From: Saccharomycopsis phalli
Lineage: Eukaryota; Ascomycota; Saccharomycetes; Ascoideales; Saccharomycopsidaceae
Assembly: GCA_020342235.1 (NCBI GenBank)
Contig: CP073219.1
Span: 310,001-374,000, forward strand
Direction: 5' to 3'
DNA length: 64,000 nt
Part shown: one piece after another, positions 28,547 to 39,329 of the stretch
Numbering within the stretch: the stretch's first letter is position 1
How the letters are laid out: every line of letters begins with the position of its first letter
Position numbers and translations under genes: made by a program
Notes under the pieces: model-generated
Databases searched by the model: none
What the model saw: only the letters and a program-made list of their open reading frames with translations
Told to the model about the DNA's origin: nothing

Positions 28547-30013
28547 ATGGATCAACTGACAGGGATTCAAACCGTTGATATTACCGATGCCAATGCCCTT
28601 GCTGCTGGTACTAACAAGCCAATCAGAAGAGTTGTGGCAGGAGGCGTAGCCGGTAAATTGATGGGCTACAAGGAGATGGTTGATGTTGATGCTGAAGGTA
28701 TTACCCAAGACAATTTGAACACTTTATTGGATAAAGACAATGCCGAAAAGTTGAAATTTGAAAAATCAAAGCATATTTCAGAGCAACCCTGGACTGCTGC
28801 AAACTGGCATCAGCACATCAATTGGCTCAACTTTATTCTTACATTGGCAATTCCAGTTCTCGGATTTTCGGTGATGAGAGTGTGCCCATTGCAGTTTAAG
28901 ACTGCTGTGTTGGCTTTAACTTTCTACGTGCTTGGTGGATTATCTATCACTGCCGGATATCATAGACTCTGGGCTCACAAGTCTTATTCCGCAACACTTC
29001 CTGTGCGAATTTTCTTTGCCTTTTTCGGTGCTGGTGCTGTCGAAGGCTCTATTAAATGGTGGTCTCACTCTCACAGAGTTCACCACAGATACACTGACAC
29101 CAAGAGAGATCCATATGATGCCAGACGTGGATTTTGGTATTCGCACATGGGATGGATGTTGCAAAAGTCCAATCCAAGATACAGAGCCAGAGCTGATATC
29201 AGTGACTTGGTTGATGACTGGGTTGTTAGAGTCCAACACAGACACTACATCACCTTTATGCTTTTTGTTGGCTTCGTTTTGCCATCCCTTATTGCTGGTT
29301 ACTTTTGGGGAGACTACTTTGGCGGATTCATTTATGGTGGTATCTTAAAGACCTTTGTTATTCAACAGGCTACCTTCTGTGTTAACTCGTTGGCTCACTG
29401 GATTGGAGAACAACCATTTGATGACACCAGAACCCCTAGAGACCACTTTTTGACTGCCATTGTCACTTTTGGTGAGGGCTACCACAACTTCCATCACGAG
29501 TTTCCTTCTGATTATAGAAATGCTATTAAGTGGTACCAATATGACCCTACAAAGGTTGCCATTTGGTGCTTATCAAAGGTTGGCTTGGCATACAGCTTGA
29601 AGACCTTTTCCAAGAATGCCATCGAACAAGGTTTAGTGCAGCAACAACAAAAGAAGTTGGACAGAATGAAGGCTGACTTGAACTGGGGTGTGCCATTATC
29701 TGAATTGCCAGTGTGGGACAAACCAACTTTCTTTGAGAAGTCTAAGAGCCAGAAGGGATTGGTATTAATTTCTGGAATTGTCCATGATGTCTCTGGTTTC
29801 ATCACTGATCATCCAGGTGGTGTTCCACTTATTAAAACTTCAACTGGAAAAGATGCTACCACAGCTTTTAGCGGAGGTGTGTATGCTCACTCAAATGCAG
29901 CACACAACTTGTTGGCCACCATGAGAGTTGCTGTTATTAAGGACTCAGGTGCCGATGGAGAGACATACAAGTTCCAGGAGAAACTTTTAGCTAGAAAGGA
30001 GAAAGACTTTTAA
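28547..30013 (+). CDS. OLE1: Stearoyl-CoA delta-9 desaturase with cytochrome b5 domain
   Basis: ER enzyme that introduces the cis-9 double bond into palmitoyl- and stearoyl-CoA, the main source of unsaturated fatty acids. The 488-residue protein has the three histidine boxes of the di-iron centre: HRLWAHKS (about 140), HRVHHRYTD (about 178) and HNFHHEFPSDYRN (about 316), membrane pairs before and between them, and a C-terminal cytochrome b5 domain with haem histidine in HPGGVPLI (about 421). Length agrees with S. cerevisiae Ole1 (510). CTG occurs at codon 4, so residue 4 may be serine. Confidence 0.96.
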   Translation: MDQLTGIQTVDITDANALAAGTNKPIRRVVAGGVAGKLMGYKEMVDVDAEGITQDNLNTLLDKDNAEKLKFEKSKHISEQPWTAANWHQHINWLNFILTLAIPVLGFSVMRVCPLQFKTAVLALTFYVLGGLSITAGYHRLWAHKSYSATLPVRIFFAFFGAGAVEGSIKWWSHSHRVHHRYTDTKRDPYDARRGFWYSHMGWMLQKSNPRYRARADISDLVDDWVVRVQHRHYITFMLFVGFVLPSLIAGYFWGDYFGGFIYGGILKTFVIQQATFCVNSLAHWIGEQPFDDTRTPRDHFLTAIVTFGEGYHNFHHEFPSDYRNAIKWYQYDPTKVAIWCLSKVGLAYSLKTFSKNAIEQGLVQQQQKKLDRMKADLNWGVPLSELPVWDKPTFFEKSKSQKGLVLISGIVHDVSGFITDHPGGVPLIKTSTGKDATTAFSGGVYAHSNAAHNLLATMRVAVIKDSGADGETYKFQEKLLARKEKDF

Positions 30014-30473
30014 TCAACTATCAAGTTTAAGTGTTCAAGTCGGCATCGGCCTATCTAGGCATGCCATTTGCAGGGTCAAGTGAAACATAATGCTGTCATT
30101 ATTTTTGTTAAGTAATGGTAAGCATTCCTAGACGGTACGCAAGGCTTTTAGTATTGATATGTTACATTAGATGTCTTCAGTCTTATATAGGTTTTTTTAC
30201 ATACATATATTCACGCTACCACACTGTCGTTCGTGTCTTAGCCTCAGCTTGTTGAAGCATGGGGAGGACATTATAGGCATGTATTTTCATTATACATTCA
30301 ATTTGTCATTAGTTTATCTTGTAGTGTTATAATAATGTATTCTCTCTATTAATCTAGTAGTTCTTAAGATGAGCGACAGTATATAGAAATATACTATGAT
30401 ATAGTGGAGAGATGTTGCTTGATCAATTAAATCAAAACACTTTTAATTACTATTGAATAGTAATAAAAAATTA
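30014..30473. other. Intergenic, OLE1 3' flank to tRNA-Pro
   Basis: AT-rich; nothing recognised beyond the tRNA Pol III terminator (a run of A on this strand, 30465-30470). Confidence 0.5.
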
Positions 30474-30581
30474 GGGCGGAGCAGGGAATTGAACCCTGGG
30501 CCTCTCACATGTTTGTGTTTGTACCTGAGTTAATCAGGTTCGCTACCCAAAGCGAGAATCATACCACTAGACCACGCCGCC
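30474..30581 (-). tRNA. tRNA-Pro (TGG) with 36-nt intron
   Basis: On the minus strand: acceptor GGCGGCG against CTCCGCC with discriminator C, D arm GTCTAGTGGTATGAT, anticodon loop TTTGGGT (TGG) and T arm CCAGGGTTCAATTCCCTG. The intron 30510-30545 lies one base 3' of the anticodon, the standard position. The 6:67 position is a C-T mismatch; yeast tRNA-Pro is known to carry a pyrimidine mismatch there, so it is not a defect. A T6 Pol III terminator follows. Confidence 0.93.
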
Positions 30582-31715
30582 TCTGTGTTTGATTGGCGAT
30601 TTTTAGGGTATATATCTCTAGGAGCTTCATGACACGTGATTTACCACTGTAAGTGTCTTTTACGTTATACCAGTTTGGTTAGCCTGGGATAAAGAGCATT
30701 AGGCCAGCATTCCGTTGGCATTCCGTTGGCATTAGTAACGGGCTAGTAATATAATTTGGTCCGTACTACTGAGAAGATAATGGTAATAGCAATAAATTAG
30801 AGGAGTCCAAAAGTATCAGTGAGTAGTAAAGCTGTCGCTAAACCAAGAAACTGCCGTAATACGATATATAACGCGTGTTCTGTTTAGTTCTTGAGTCTCC
30901 CTGAAAGTCTCGAGGGTTATTTCCAAGATTCCAAAGCTGTATGGTAGATACTAAAGTATTTTGTAATTAGTTAGAAGTTGGGTCCTGGGTTGTATTAGGA
31001 AGTAGTTTATGTGTCTTCTCTATGCCTTGGAGCTACTTCGATGATAAACTATTAGATGCTAATACTGAACCAGCGATTATAATGTACTAATTGACATCTT
31101 TCTGTGCAAAAAATGGCGTGCTGCTGTTTAAAGACATGCGTACATCACTGGCCTTGTGTTGACTCCGTAAGGTTCACATTTTCAATTCAAAATCAATAAT
31201 TAAGGACACATTATTCTTAGTACAGAGGATGTGTCTCAATAAATAGATATTAAAAGCTGATATTTTGCACCAATATAATATATATGTCCACAAGATTTTT
31301 AAAGTTTGAAATAAACCGGTGATCTATTACGTGCCGTGGAAGTGTTAATTCTCCGCTGTGTTCAATACCCAGCAAGAAACTAGATAGATATAAAGAATTT
31401 CTCTTATAATGTACCAAGAAATCAAAATTTAAATTATACTATTATTTATGTATAACAGCAAAAGTTGAAAATTTGAGATTTTATGATGTAGCACTCATTG
31501 CGTTACGTAAAACAAAAAACCATTATTTGTTTGGTAAAATATCCAAAAGCATTTCTACCCAAGATATACTTGCATCAAAATATATTTGCTTCAATTTGTT
31601 CTGTTTTAGCCTCATCTACCGTGAACGTAGTGACTAGTATATTTCTTCCCGCATGTTGGGATAATTTTCATACGGTGCAGACACATAGCTCCTTTACTTT
31701 CTACAGCTCATTACC
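30582..31715. other. Gene-free region between tRNA-Pro and NVJ2
   Basis: About 1.1 kb, no convincing gene. It includes a CACGTG at 30633-30638 and a short tandem repeat of CATTCCGTTGG (two full copies plus CATT, 30708-30733). A 122-codon frame at 31498-31866 mostly overlaps the NVJ2 leader and start and is probably accidental. Confidence 0.5.
30708..30733. repeat. Short tandem repeat, 11-bp unit
   Basis: CATTCCGTTGG twice in a row followed by CATT; non-coding. Confidence 0.7.
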
Positions 31716-34274
31716 ATGTTGCTGTTCATTTACGGGTACTTACTTGGAGGTATTACATTTGTGCCGATCTGTTTGGCGCTTACATATGCTTATTTTCTAT
31801 ATGTTCTTCCAATTGATCCGAAATTCCGGAAGGAATTATTGCAAGAGAACAAGGATGATGACTTAAGTCCTTATAGCAATGAGAAGGCAAAGGAAGAGTA
31901 TAGCAACATTAAAGTCAGCGAGATAGAGGAGAATGCTAGATCTGGAGTCAATGTCTTTCGAAGCGGCTGGTTAACTGTCACTACAGAGTATTACGAATTC
32001 CTTCAGAATTCGGTTAATGAGAAAAACAACGAACCTGAAAGCAATCAATCTGCCTACACCACCTTATACAAATTGGTGAGAAAGAAATCCTTGAAATCAA
32101 ATAGCGAGGAGGCTGATGATTTGGAATTGGAATTAAAGCTTGATGAAAAATCTACTGCTTCCGGATCTTCCTCCACTGGCTCTGCAGCTGCTACCGCAAC
32201 GACAAGAAAAAGGAAAAATAAGTATTTTGGTGTCCTCAGACACGGAAATCTATTTCTTTACAAAGATCAGGTTCAAGCGGATGTTCTTCATGTCATTGTT
32301 CTCTCTAACCATGTCGTGACATTGTGGCCCAGAAGCTTGCCTGATGGGCAATTGTTCAGTAAAATGAGTGCTATATGCATTTTAAAGAGGGATATTTCCA
32401 AGCTTAAATCTGAATCGAAGCTCCCACCAACACTTCCTCCTAAGGATAGTGCTGCACTGATTGAATACAAGGCTTCAAGCAACCAAGTATCTACATTGGA
32501 TATATTGGAGAATGGAGAAATTCCGCCGAAAAATGCCACTTTTTACATATACTGTGACAACAATTATGACAAGGAAGATTGGTATTTTGATTTGATTAGA
32601 GCCACTAAAAGAGAAACCTCATCCAAACCAAGTGGATCTACAAAGGATTTACTTGATCCAACTTTCTTTGCCAAAACCTTCCACCCCAAGACCGCTGATA
32701 TGATTAATTTGATTCAAAATTTGCATTCTTCTGAAGGACAGCTTCATTCAAGGTGGTTCAATGCTCTTATTGGAAGAGTGTTTCTAGCATTATACGGTAC
32801 TCAGGAATTTGAAAATTATATCAAGAACAAGCTTTTACTGAAGTTGAAGAAAATAAATCGTCCGGGTTTCTTAGACGAATTCAAGATTGAAAAAGTCTTC
32901 ATGGGGCGTAGTGCTCCGCTTTTAAAGTCTCCCAAACTAACTAATCTTTCCCCAGAAGGAGAATTAGAGGTGCTGTCATCGATATTCTATAACGGCGGCA
33001 TCTCGTTCCAGATATCTACAAAAGTGAACATCAATTTGGGAACAAGAATCAAGCCAAGAGATATTAGCATATTGCTAGATGTTACAGTTAAGCTGTTGCA
33101 TGGCGAAATTGTGTTTAAAATGAAGAAGCCTCCAAGTGAAAGAATATGGTGGGGCTTCAAAGAAATGCCATCAATCGAAATTGTGGTCGAGCCGGTGGTT
33201 AGCACAAGACAAATTACTACAGGTGTGATTACGAGAACTATTGAAAACAAACTTAAGGAATCTATTAGAGAGTCTCTAGTTCTACCAGCCATGGATGATA
33301 TCACATTTTTTTCAACTGCTGGTGAAATATTTAGAGGTGGAATTTGGGACAAGTCGCTTAGACCTACTATTAATCGCACCGATTCAACTGATGAAACTGC
33401 CGAGAACTGGCCTGATCAGGAATCGGAGCGCAATAGCTACCAAGAATCTGAGTTTCCTTCTACTGAATTAGTTGAGGAAGAGCTTGACCAGTCGCAACTT
33501 TTGACAGAATCGAGAAAGTCCACCGTTTTGGGATTGATGAAAGAAGCCAAAGAAGGAGGTCATGCACAAATTAAAAAGACCATCACAAAAGCTACAGTGG
33601 TGGTTAATTCTAAGCTCAAAAAGTCAAATTCAACGGTAAAAGTGTCAAGTGACCAATTTTTAGCGGATGGGTCTTTCATTAATGGCAATACTACAGGTGA
33701 TTTAGAAAACTTAGTGCAAGTTGAAGAAGAAGAAAGATTACTAAGTTCTGAGTTGGACACAGATAACAATACAGTTACGAAATCTTTCAAGAAAATTGGC
33801 AAATGGTATTTCAAGGAACCTGAAGAGGAGCATGAGCCCAAAAGTGCACCAAGCTCACCTGGCAAGAATACACTGGTTACAGAAGAATCTTCTAAGTATA
33901 AGCCACCAGAAATGATTTCTTCTAGAAGAGCTCCTCGAAGTAAGAATCGCGAGAGAAGCACAAGCGACTTGACAAACAATATTTTGGAGCATCTGAGTCA
34001 GAATCCCAAGCCTGTCAGTTCAATTATTGCCCCGACGATTCAGCTGCAACCTTATGGTAAGATTCCAGAAATGTCGTTTCCTACAACCCACTCTCCTGCA
34101 CAGTTTATAAATGCAGGTTCCAATCAAGGTAAGGGTCTGGAGTATTCATCTCGAGGATCAAATCCTCCGGTTCTACCAGCAAGAACTAGAGATTTGAATA
34201 AGTCAAACAGTATTAAAAAGCCGCCTCTTAAAACAGCAGAAGAATATAATCAAATGGAGCCCTCATTGATTTGA
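31716..34274 (+). CDS. NVJ2: Nvj2-like SMP/PH lipid-transfer protein
   Basis: 852-residue ER membrane protein of contact sites; Nvj2 acts at nucleus-vacuole and ER-Golgi contacts and helps move ceramide. The start MLLFIYGYLLGGITFVPICL is an N-terminal membrane anchor. A PH-like domain follows (about 75-310, with low-complexity Ser/Ala insertion near 148-165 and VLRHGNLFLYKDQ), then the SMP domain (about 330-525: WFNALIGRVFLALYGT, GRSAPLLKSPKLTNLSPEGE, WWGFKEMPSIEIVVEPVVST), and a disordered C-terminal third rich in Ser, Glu and Pro. The domain order PH then SMP matches yeast Nvj2 and human TEX2. A p24 gene follows in tandem. Confidence 0.9.
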   Translation: MLLFIYGYLLGGITFVPICLALTYAYFLYVLPIDPKFRKELLQENKDDDLSPYSNEKAKEEYSNIKVSEIEENARSGVNVFRSGWLTVTTEYYEFLQNSVNEKNNEPESNQSAYTTLYKLVRKKSLKSNSEEADDLELELKLDEKSTASGSSSTGSAAATATTRKRKNKYFGVLRHGNLFLYKDQVQADVLHVIVLSNHVVTLWPRSLPDGQLFSKMSAICILKRDISKLKSESKLPPTLPPKDSAALIEYKASSNQVSTLDILENGEIPPKNATFYIYCDNNYDKEDWYFDLIRATKRETSSKPSGSTKDLLDPTFFAKTFHPKTADMINLIQNLHSSEGQLHSRWFNALIGRVFLALYGTQEFENYIKNKLLLKLKKINRPGFLDEFKIEKVFMGRSAPLLKSPKLTNLSPEGELEVLSSIFYNGGISFQISTKVNINLGTRIKPRDISILLDVTVKLLHGEIVFKMKKPPSERIWWGFKEMPSIEIVVEPVVSTRQITTGVITRTIENKLKESIRESLVLPAMDDITFFSTAGEIFRGGIWDKSLRPTINRTDSTDETAENWPDQESERNSYQESEFPSTELVEEELDQSQLLTESRKSTVLGLMKEAKEGGHAQIKKTITKATVVVNSKLKKSNSTVKVSSDQFLADGSFINGNTTGDLENLVQVEEEERLLSSELDTDNNTVTKSFKKIGKWYFKEPEEEHEPKSAPSSPGKNTLVTEESSKYKPPEMISSRRAPRSKNRERSTSDLTNNILEHLSQNPKPVSSIIAPTIQLQPYGKIPEMSFPTTHSPAQFINAGSNQGKGLEYSSRGSNPPVLPARTRDLNKSNSIKKPPLKTAEEYNQMEPSLI

Positions 34275-34396
34275 GCTACATTTTCGACCCATACAGCAGG
34301 CACTTATACTCATGGAACACGCTCCGTGCATTACCCGGCTCTTTTTTCTGCCACGAATTATTTTTTGGAAAACCTGTCAAGGTAATAAAATACAGT

Positions 34397-35044
34397 ATGA
34401 GATTATCCAGCAGCTTTATTTTTGGATTATTGGCATATGCTTATTCGGCAAGCGCATTTTATTTCTATGTTAATGGAGCAGACAGAAAATGTTTTTATAA
34501 GGAATTGTCTAGAGGAACCTTACTTATTGGAAGATATAGCTTGGAAACTTTTGACGGAAGAGTAAATGAGTACAGAAAGACCAATGATTTAGGGATTTTT
34601 ATTGATGTCGAGGAAACTTTCGATGATGACCATCGTGTTGTTCATCAAAAAGGTACCGGTGGAGGAGAATTCACTTTCACCGCTATTGATTCAGGAGAGC
34701 ACCGTATCTGCATTCAACCAAACTCAGGAGGGTGGTTGGCTAAGATCAAAGTCAAGATCAGCATGGACTTTACTATTGGTGAGTCGTCTACTTTGGACTC
34801 TAAGAACGAAGCTGCTGTGGACTCTTTGAACGGCAAAGTGCAGGACTTGACTCATAAAGTTTCAGACATAAAGAGAGAACAAAGCCTTCACAGAGAGAGA
34901 GAAATCCAGTTTAGAGATTTGTCCGAGTCTGTCAATTCTAACGTGGTTAGATGGTCATTAATACAATTGTTCATATTGGGAGGTACTTGTGTGTGGCAGT
35001 TACATCATTTGAGAACATTTTTTGTGAAGCAAAAATTAGTATAA
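34397..35044 (+). CDS. p24 family cargo receptor, alpha subclass (Erp1/5/6 type)
   Basis: Single-pass protein of COPII/COPI vesicles that helps export GPI-anchored and other cargo from the ER. The ATG at 34397 gives 215 residues starting with a signal peptide (MRLSSSFIFGLLAYAYSASA), then the GOLD domain with its disulphide cysteines in KCFYKEL and HRICIQP, a coiled coil (KVQDLTHKVSDIKREQSLHR), EFRDLSES-like QFRDLSESVNSNVVRWS, one membrane span and the tail RTFFVKQKLV. The LV-ended tail and FDDDHRVV motif fit the alpha subclass (Erp1, Erp5, Erp6); the exact paralogue cannot be assigned. The open frame continues upstream to overlap the NVJ2 stop, but only from a TTG. Confidence 0.9.
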   Translation: MRLSSSFIFGLLAYAYSASAFYFYVNGADRKCFYKELSRGTLLIGRYSLETFDGRVNEYRKTNDLGIFIDVEETFDDDHRVVHQKGTGGGEFTFTAIDSGEHRICIQPNSGGWLAKIKVKISMDFTIGESSTLDSKNEAAVDSLNGKVQDLTHKVSDIKREQSLHREREIQFRDLSESVNSNVVRWSLIQLFILGGTCVWQLHHLRTFFVKQKLV

Positions 35045-35184
35045 GCAAATTTAATGATTGTGAATGACGATTTGTAAAATCGACGTATAGCTATTGTAGA
35101 CTCTCGTCTAGTATTGACCCGGGGACTTGGTACCTTTACACTTAGAAATTATGATCGGTAACTAACAAAACCAGGCAATGTCAG

Positions 35185-38100
35185 ATGAACTCGTCCATAG
35201 AAGAAGTAGTGAGTATCATCACAATATCACAAAGGTAGCGATACTAACTTGCTAGTCATTTAATGGTATTTGGGATCCTTATAGTTTGGATGGCAATAAT
35301 AAGTTTGATAATAGATTCAAGACAAAACTCAGTGCTACATTATCATCCTCTACCAGCCCTTTAGAGTACAAGTCTACAACCAACGAGACTGAGATAACGA
35401 AAAAGAATTATATGCAATGGATTCTGCTCGACAAGATTTCTTCTTCGGTGTTTAGTGGCAAATTCATACTTTCTTACGGTAACGTCTCCACTTTCAATTT
35501 ACTCACTGATTATATTGTTTTTGGAAGCAAAAAGGGGCTTGCTGTGATTTTCGACTACAATCAAAATTTCAGAACTGTAATTGGCGAGGGTAATAGCAAA
35601 GTTTTGGCTAGTGGAGCTGTTACTTCCATCAACATGTCGTTGGATTGCACCTATGTTACCACTGGCCATGAAACAGGAAATATTTTTGTATGGGAGGTCG
35701 GAAATCTTAGTAGGAGACGGATAGTAGATCCTATATTAAGTATTGAGCCTTGCAGAGCCGTGGATAAGACAGAAGGTAAAGAGGGACACTTGGTAGGCAA
35801 GCCCATCAACCATTTATTCTTCATTAACAAACGTCACACTGCAGTAGTGTCTTGTGACACAGACGGAGTGATTTTGCTTCATGATGGCTACCGGAATATA
35901 TTTGGTTACCATTACCGGAGTTTAAAAATATTAGGAACTCCAGTGTTGACAGTTATTGGACACAATGACTATCTAGACAAGATGTTAAAGAGTTATGTTC
36001 TAAGTTGCAATCCTTTGCCACTATCACAGACCGAGTCCAAGATTGACTTGTTGAATCTTATATCAGTGATTACTCCATCCTTTTTGTTGATTATATCTTT
36101 ATCTCCCAAGATTGTTACCCACTTAAAGATAGGAAAGCCAAAGGTTATCAATGAAAAGTTTTCTTCAAGATGTTCCAGCTGGTACCCGGGTTTTTTTCTA
36201 GAGAAACCAGTAGGGCCGCGATTAGCTTATTGCTTTTCCAACGTTCTTACGATATTAGAGATTGGCTTGGTTGATAACACTAAAGAGTCACCACTGGAAT
36301 TCGAATTAGAGGTTGTGAGTAAAAAGCGATGGGTATGTGATGAAGCCATTATATCAGTGCATTGGATAACCGCCAAAATCCTTATTTTGATGACAGCCTC
36401 TTCTAGAATCTTAGTCATAGACACTGGACTAGTTAAATTTCAACTCAATCAGAACCAGGAGTTGCGGCAAATTACAAGTTTAGATATGATATCTAATCAT
36501 ATTTCATATAATAACTATGTTAAGAATTTGATTGAGATAGATGAATCGACAGATGAGATTGCTATCAACAACAAGATATCCATATTTAGAAGCTACGACT
36601 ATACCTTCAAAAGCTTCAAGAAGAGCATGTTTTTTATTAGCAACAATAACAAAATGATCATGGGAACGCTTTTGAACTGGAAAACTCATCTATCAAGTCT
36701 TTCTCAGTTGCAAACATACGAGGCTGCCAGTCAGGCGTTGAGTGAATGTCTAGATTTTTACGTTGGAAACTGTGACGTGATCCTTTATAATTTACCCAGT
36801 GATGATGCTAAAAGAAAAACATTAGTCAAGGACCATTTGAATCAGTTGTTATTTCACAGCATAAGGAAATGGATGGAACAGAATAATGAAGGAGACGAAG
36901 AGAGAGGACAAGATGTAAGTGATTTGTTGACTTTGTGCTTTAATGTGGCAGTCATTATGGATTCTCCATGTCAGATATTTGAAGACATATTTGAATATTT
37001 CGAAGAAAGTTTGTCTGGCGAGTATTTTGAATGTCTTCGATCGTTTATTTTGAATAAGAAGATAGGAGAGTTAACTCCTAAAATACTAAAGCAATTGATA
37101 ATATACTATTCTCAGCAGGTTAATGACTTAGAGAAAATAATATGCTTATTGAATATCAAAGAAATGGATATTGATCTAGTTCTCTCATTATGCGACAAGT
37201 ATAATTTGATAGATTGCAAAATTTTTATATGGAATTCCTTAATGACAGACTACATTACTCCACTAATAGACTTCTTCGTTATGATAAAGAAAGTCACTTA
37301 CTCAGATGAAGTCAACCAGGCTGATAAGGTATTCAGCTATTTGTCATACATTCTCACCAATCGACAATTCCCACTAGAATCCCCAATTCAATTGAACTCT
37401 CAGGAATTGAAAAATATAAAAATGAAAATATACTATATTTTATTTAACGGATCATCTATTGAATGGCCAGTTGACTCAGGGGAAATTTTGTTTGTCACTG
37501 ATAACCCAATAATGGAGCCAAATTTTCCTTATTTGTATCTGTTCTTAAAGTTTGACTGTGAGAATACCTTGCTAATGTTGAATGAAATATTTGAAGATGA
37601 GTTTCTTAACGAGGATGGTCAGACGGGGACGTTCAAGATATCTAGACAGTACATTATCGATATTCTCATTAATATCTTCAAGGAGAATGACGAAGTTTCT
37701 AGCTTAACGAATAAAATATACTTGGGGATATTTATTCTTCGCAATTATCCCAAATATTCACAATTTATTCGTTTGAATGATTCTACGTTGGATTATTTTG
37801 TTGAGGTGTTGTGTGATGTATATCAACTAAATGATGAGTCATTGCGCGAGGAATGTGAATTGAGTTTGCAAAGCTTACTAACCACATATATTCCGACCAA
37901 TTTAAATAATGAGTTGATCTACCATTTCAACAAGAATCAATTTTACAATTTGCTCTTCAATTTATACAAGATTGAGCATAAACCAACTGACTTGCTTATT
38001 CTCTGGCTAAGACATCAAGACAAAATAACAGATAAATATTTAAACTATCAAATTATTGAAATATGTTTTGAAATTTCCCAGGCAGAGGTTCATACATTAG

Positions 38101-39251
38101 TCAAGGCCATTAAGGATCACTTTGTTGAGATTCTTGAGTATAACAATTTGATTGACCTTATCCTAGTTTTCAACAAACACTCGAAACACTTAAATAATCA
38201 GATTCAAAACGTTGAAAACGAAAAACTAAAGTTTGAATATTTAAATATTATGTACGATATTTCTGTTGATGACATTACTGTGGATGAAGTTATTACATAT
38301 ATCGAGCTTCTAAGCGAAAGAAATCCAGGAAACACTATTGAGTTTCTTAGAAGAGTCAATCCACTCATACTTAAGGATGAAAGCTTGTTAGAAATATTAC
38401 GAAAGCATGACGAGATAGACAGCATTCTATTTATTCTTGGGAATGATGACCGAGGCAGTCTCAGGGAAATAGTTACTCAAATTGAGAAGCAATTAGGAAA
38501 TATTAATGAGTTAACGATATTGGAAAGAAAGCTATGGCACTTGGTTAATTCTGGTATTAAGATCTGCAAGTCTACATTACAGTCTGATAGCGTCCATGGG
38601 GAAAATATGTGGCTTGAGCTTAGTGGATCAATCAACAAACAAATTGGAATTGAAAAACAGCAGAACCGTATGCAGGTCATAGGTTTACTTCGACTGTTAC
38701 TTCAGGAAATATTTACTAGTCTAGTGAATTCTACTTTTACAGAGAGCTCCAAACAGACTTATTTAAAGATCTTTGATCAGTTCTTGGAAGAGTCATCAGT
38801 AAACGAAAAACCTACCATTGGGGACGTCAAGGATATTATAGATGAAATATTTCTTTTAAATACCTATCAACAAGAAAGATTGAAATTAACTTTGGGCCTA
38901 TACAGCAAACAGGTCTCTGAGAATATTGTGGCCATTGAGGAAGAGAGCTCAAGAGGAATATCATTGAACAGCACGGAGTGTACCAGTTGTGGTAAACGAA
39001 TATGGGGCAGAAAAATAAGCCATAAAATATTTCAGGCTTGGGAGGAATATAATAGGAAACGAATTGAGCACATTATTTCCAACGGTAAGAGGCCAAATGC
39101 AAGTGATTTTGAGTATAAATCTGATAATTTCTGGGAAGACTTAAAAATTGTTGTATTTAAGTGCGGCCATGGTTATCATAATGAGTGCTTAAAGAATCTA
39201 GGGCAAATAAAGAATTTGCGTTGTTTATTATGCAGACCGGATACATATTAG
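35185..39251 (+). CDS. VPS8: CORVET subunit Vps8, two exons
   Basis: Endosomal tethering complex subunit that binds the Rab5 homologue Vps21. Exon 2 (35256-39251) has no ATG at its beginning; an upstream exon 35185-35208 (MNSSIEEV) joins it in phase across a 47-bp intron (35209-35255) with GTGAGT donor, perfect TACTAAC branch site and TTGCTAG acceptor, giving SFNGIWDPYSLDGNN and about 1,339 residues. The N-terminal half is the WD40-like propeller (WILLDKISSSVFS, VTSINMSLDCTYVTTGHETG), the middle a helical clathrin-like solenoid, and the C-terminus a RING-H2-like finger (CTSCGKR ... FKCGHGYHNECL ... CLLC). Length is close to S. cerevisiae Vps8 (1,274). A CTG stands at a polar position in W-I-x-L-D-K-I-S, in keeping with serine decoding. 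Convergent with PWP2. Confidence 0.88.
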
Positions 39252-39329
39252 TATTAGTATGAAATATATAGATACTTGGGACTAGTACAGGTTAATTAAT
39301 TCGAAAATAATGTAGCCTAGTCAGAATTT

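Noticed and set aside
30474-30581. C-T mismatch in the tRNA-Pro acceptor stem as a sign of a pseudogene
   Set aside because: Yeast tRNA-Pro is known to have a pyrimidine mismatch at 6:67, and all other stems and the promoter boxes are intact.
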